DNA of 5,300 nucleotides from assembly GCA_023433185.1 (NCBI GenBank), contig JAEZEN010000104.1, forward strand, positions 1 to 5,300, given 5' to 3'. Below, piece by piece: positions 4,920-5,300 of the stretch. The translations under genes were made by a program, and so were the position numbers. Position 1 is the first letter of the stretch. Each line of letters opens with the position of its first letter. A model generated the notes under the pieces. That model saw only the letters and a program-made list of their open reading frames with translations, was not told the origin of the DNA and did not search any database. This DNA is from Pseudomonadota bacterium. GTDB lineage: Bacteria > Pseudomonadota > Alphaproteobacteria > Rhizobiales > Kaistiaceae.

Positions 4920-5300
4920 TCAGGCGGCTTCCATCGCCCCGATGGCGACGAGGCGCTGGATGAGCGTGTCGCCGGCCGCGCCGGTGATCGGCAGGCCGTT
5001 GTCGAGTTCAAAGCGGCGGATCGCGGCGATGGTGCCTTCGTCAGCGACACCATCCTCCGGCACCGGGCCGTAGCCGATCATGTTGAGGGCCTTCTGCACC
5101 GACAGCGTCCGGCGGGCGCCGATGTCGGCCGAGGCTTCCGGTTCGGGCGCGGTGCCTGCCGCCGGCGCCGATGCCCGGGTTACGACCGCCGGCTCGGGCT
5201 CCGGGGCGGTCGCGACGGCAGGCGGCGCGGCCTTCGGCGGATAGCTCAGCAGTTCGCCCGCGGGCGCGGCGGGCACCTCGGCGGCGACCGTCTCCAGCGC
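4920..5300 (-). CDS. Peptidoglycan-binding domain protein, N-terminus outside the window
   Basis: Reading leftward, the frame is open from the right edge at 5300 to a TGA at 4922-4920, giving the last 126 residues. The first 60 or so are a Pro/Ala/Glu-rich linker with a duplicated TAPEPE motif. The rest (about 63-121) is a PF01471-type peptidoglycan-binding module: SVQKALNMIGYGPVPEDGVADEGTIAAIRRFE continues into LDNGLPITGAAGDTLIQRL (quoted in pieces). Such modules are three-helix bundles that hold proteins to the cell wall. In similar alphaproteobacterial proteins a membrane segment precedes the linker; that part would lie beyond the window. A GTG at 5276 could be read as a start, but it has no suitably spaced ribosome site and the frame stays open upstream with the same composition, so the gene is treated as partial. 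It is followed 5 bp later by the DUF1491 gene, likely in one operon. Confidence 0.88.
   Translation of the reverse strand, partial: ALETVAAEVPAAPAGELLSYPPKAAPPAVATAPEPEPAVVTRASAPAAGTAPEPEASADIGARRTLSVQKALNMIGYGPVPEDGVADEGTIAAIRRFELDNGLPITGAAGDTLIQRLVAIGAMEAA

Noticed and set aside
3953..5053. A 366-residue minus-strand open frame crossing the DUF1254 and DUF1491 region
   Set aside because: It overlaps five better-supported genes in other frames and is an Arg/Gly-rich shadow without recognisable motifs.
5274..5276. A GTG start making the peptidoglycan-binding protein complete at 118 residues
   Set aside because: No ribosome site at useful spacing and the same reading frame continues open to the window edge; a secretion or membrane signal expected for a wall-binding protein would be missing.

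Overview
The window looks like a chromosomal segment of a GC-rich alphaproteobacterium, most likely of the order Hyphomicrobiales (Rhizobiales). Three things suggest this: the strong G/C bias at third codon positions, the presence of a DUF1491 gene (a family I know almost only from Alphaproteobacteria), and a class A penicillin-binding protein whose cytoplasmic N-terminus (WVDSSLY, then RRFRVTGF) resembles the rhizobial form. I cannot assign a genus. There is no tRNA, rRNA, CRISPR array, insertion sequence or phage gene.

Left part (1-1085): a pirin-family cupin gene runs leftward off the window edge. Divergent from it is a small rightward gene for a BrnA-like ribbon-helix-helix protein with no BrnT toxin gene beside it. 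The 176-bp space between them is the most structured non-coding DNA in the window. It holds three CTGATG half-sites in alternating orientation at exact 11-bp steps just upstream of the pirin ribosome binding site. It also holds two overlapping, mutually exclusive inverted repeats in the leader of the BrnA-like gene.

Centre (1186-4573): a rightward run, probably one transcription unit, starts with a complete bifunctional class A penicillin-binding protein (GT51 glycosyltransferase plus transpeptidase, all catalytic motifs present). It is followed 74 bp later by a membrane-anchored DUF1214 protein and then, with an ATGA overlap, by a membrane-anchored DUF1254 protein. The penicillin-binding protein polymerises and cross-links peptidoglycan; the two DUF proteins have no established function.

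Right part (4576-5300): a leftward pair comprises a protein with a C-terminal peptidoglycan-binding domain (N-terminus outside the window) and a DUF1491 protein, 5 bp apart. The rightward and leftward runs converge with only 2 bp between stop codons, and both stops lie in one palindrome, TGACGTCA. The centre and right parts together look like a cell-envelope neighbourhood.

I see ordinary conserved genes and no convincing new multi-gene system. The regulatory architecture at 640-758 is the part most worth following up.
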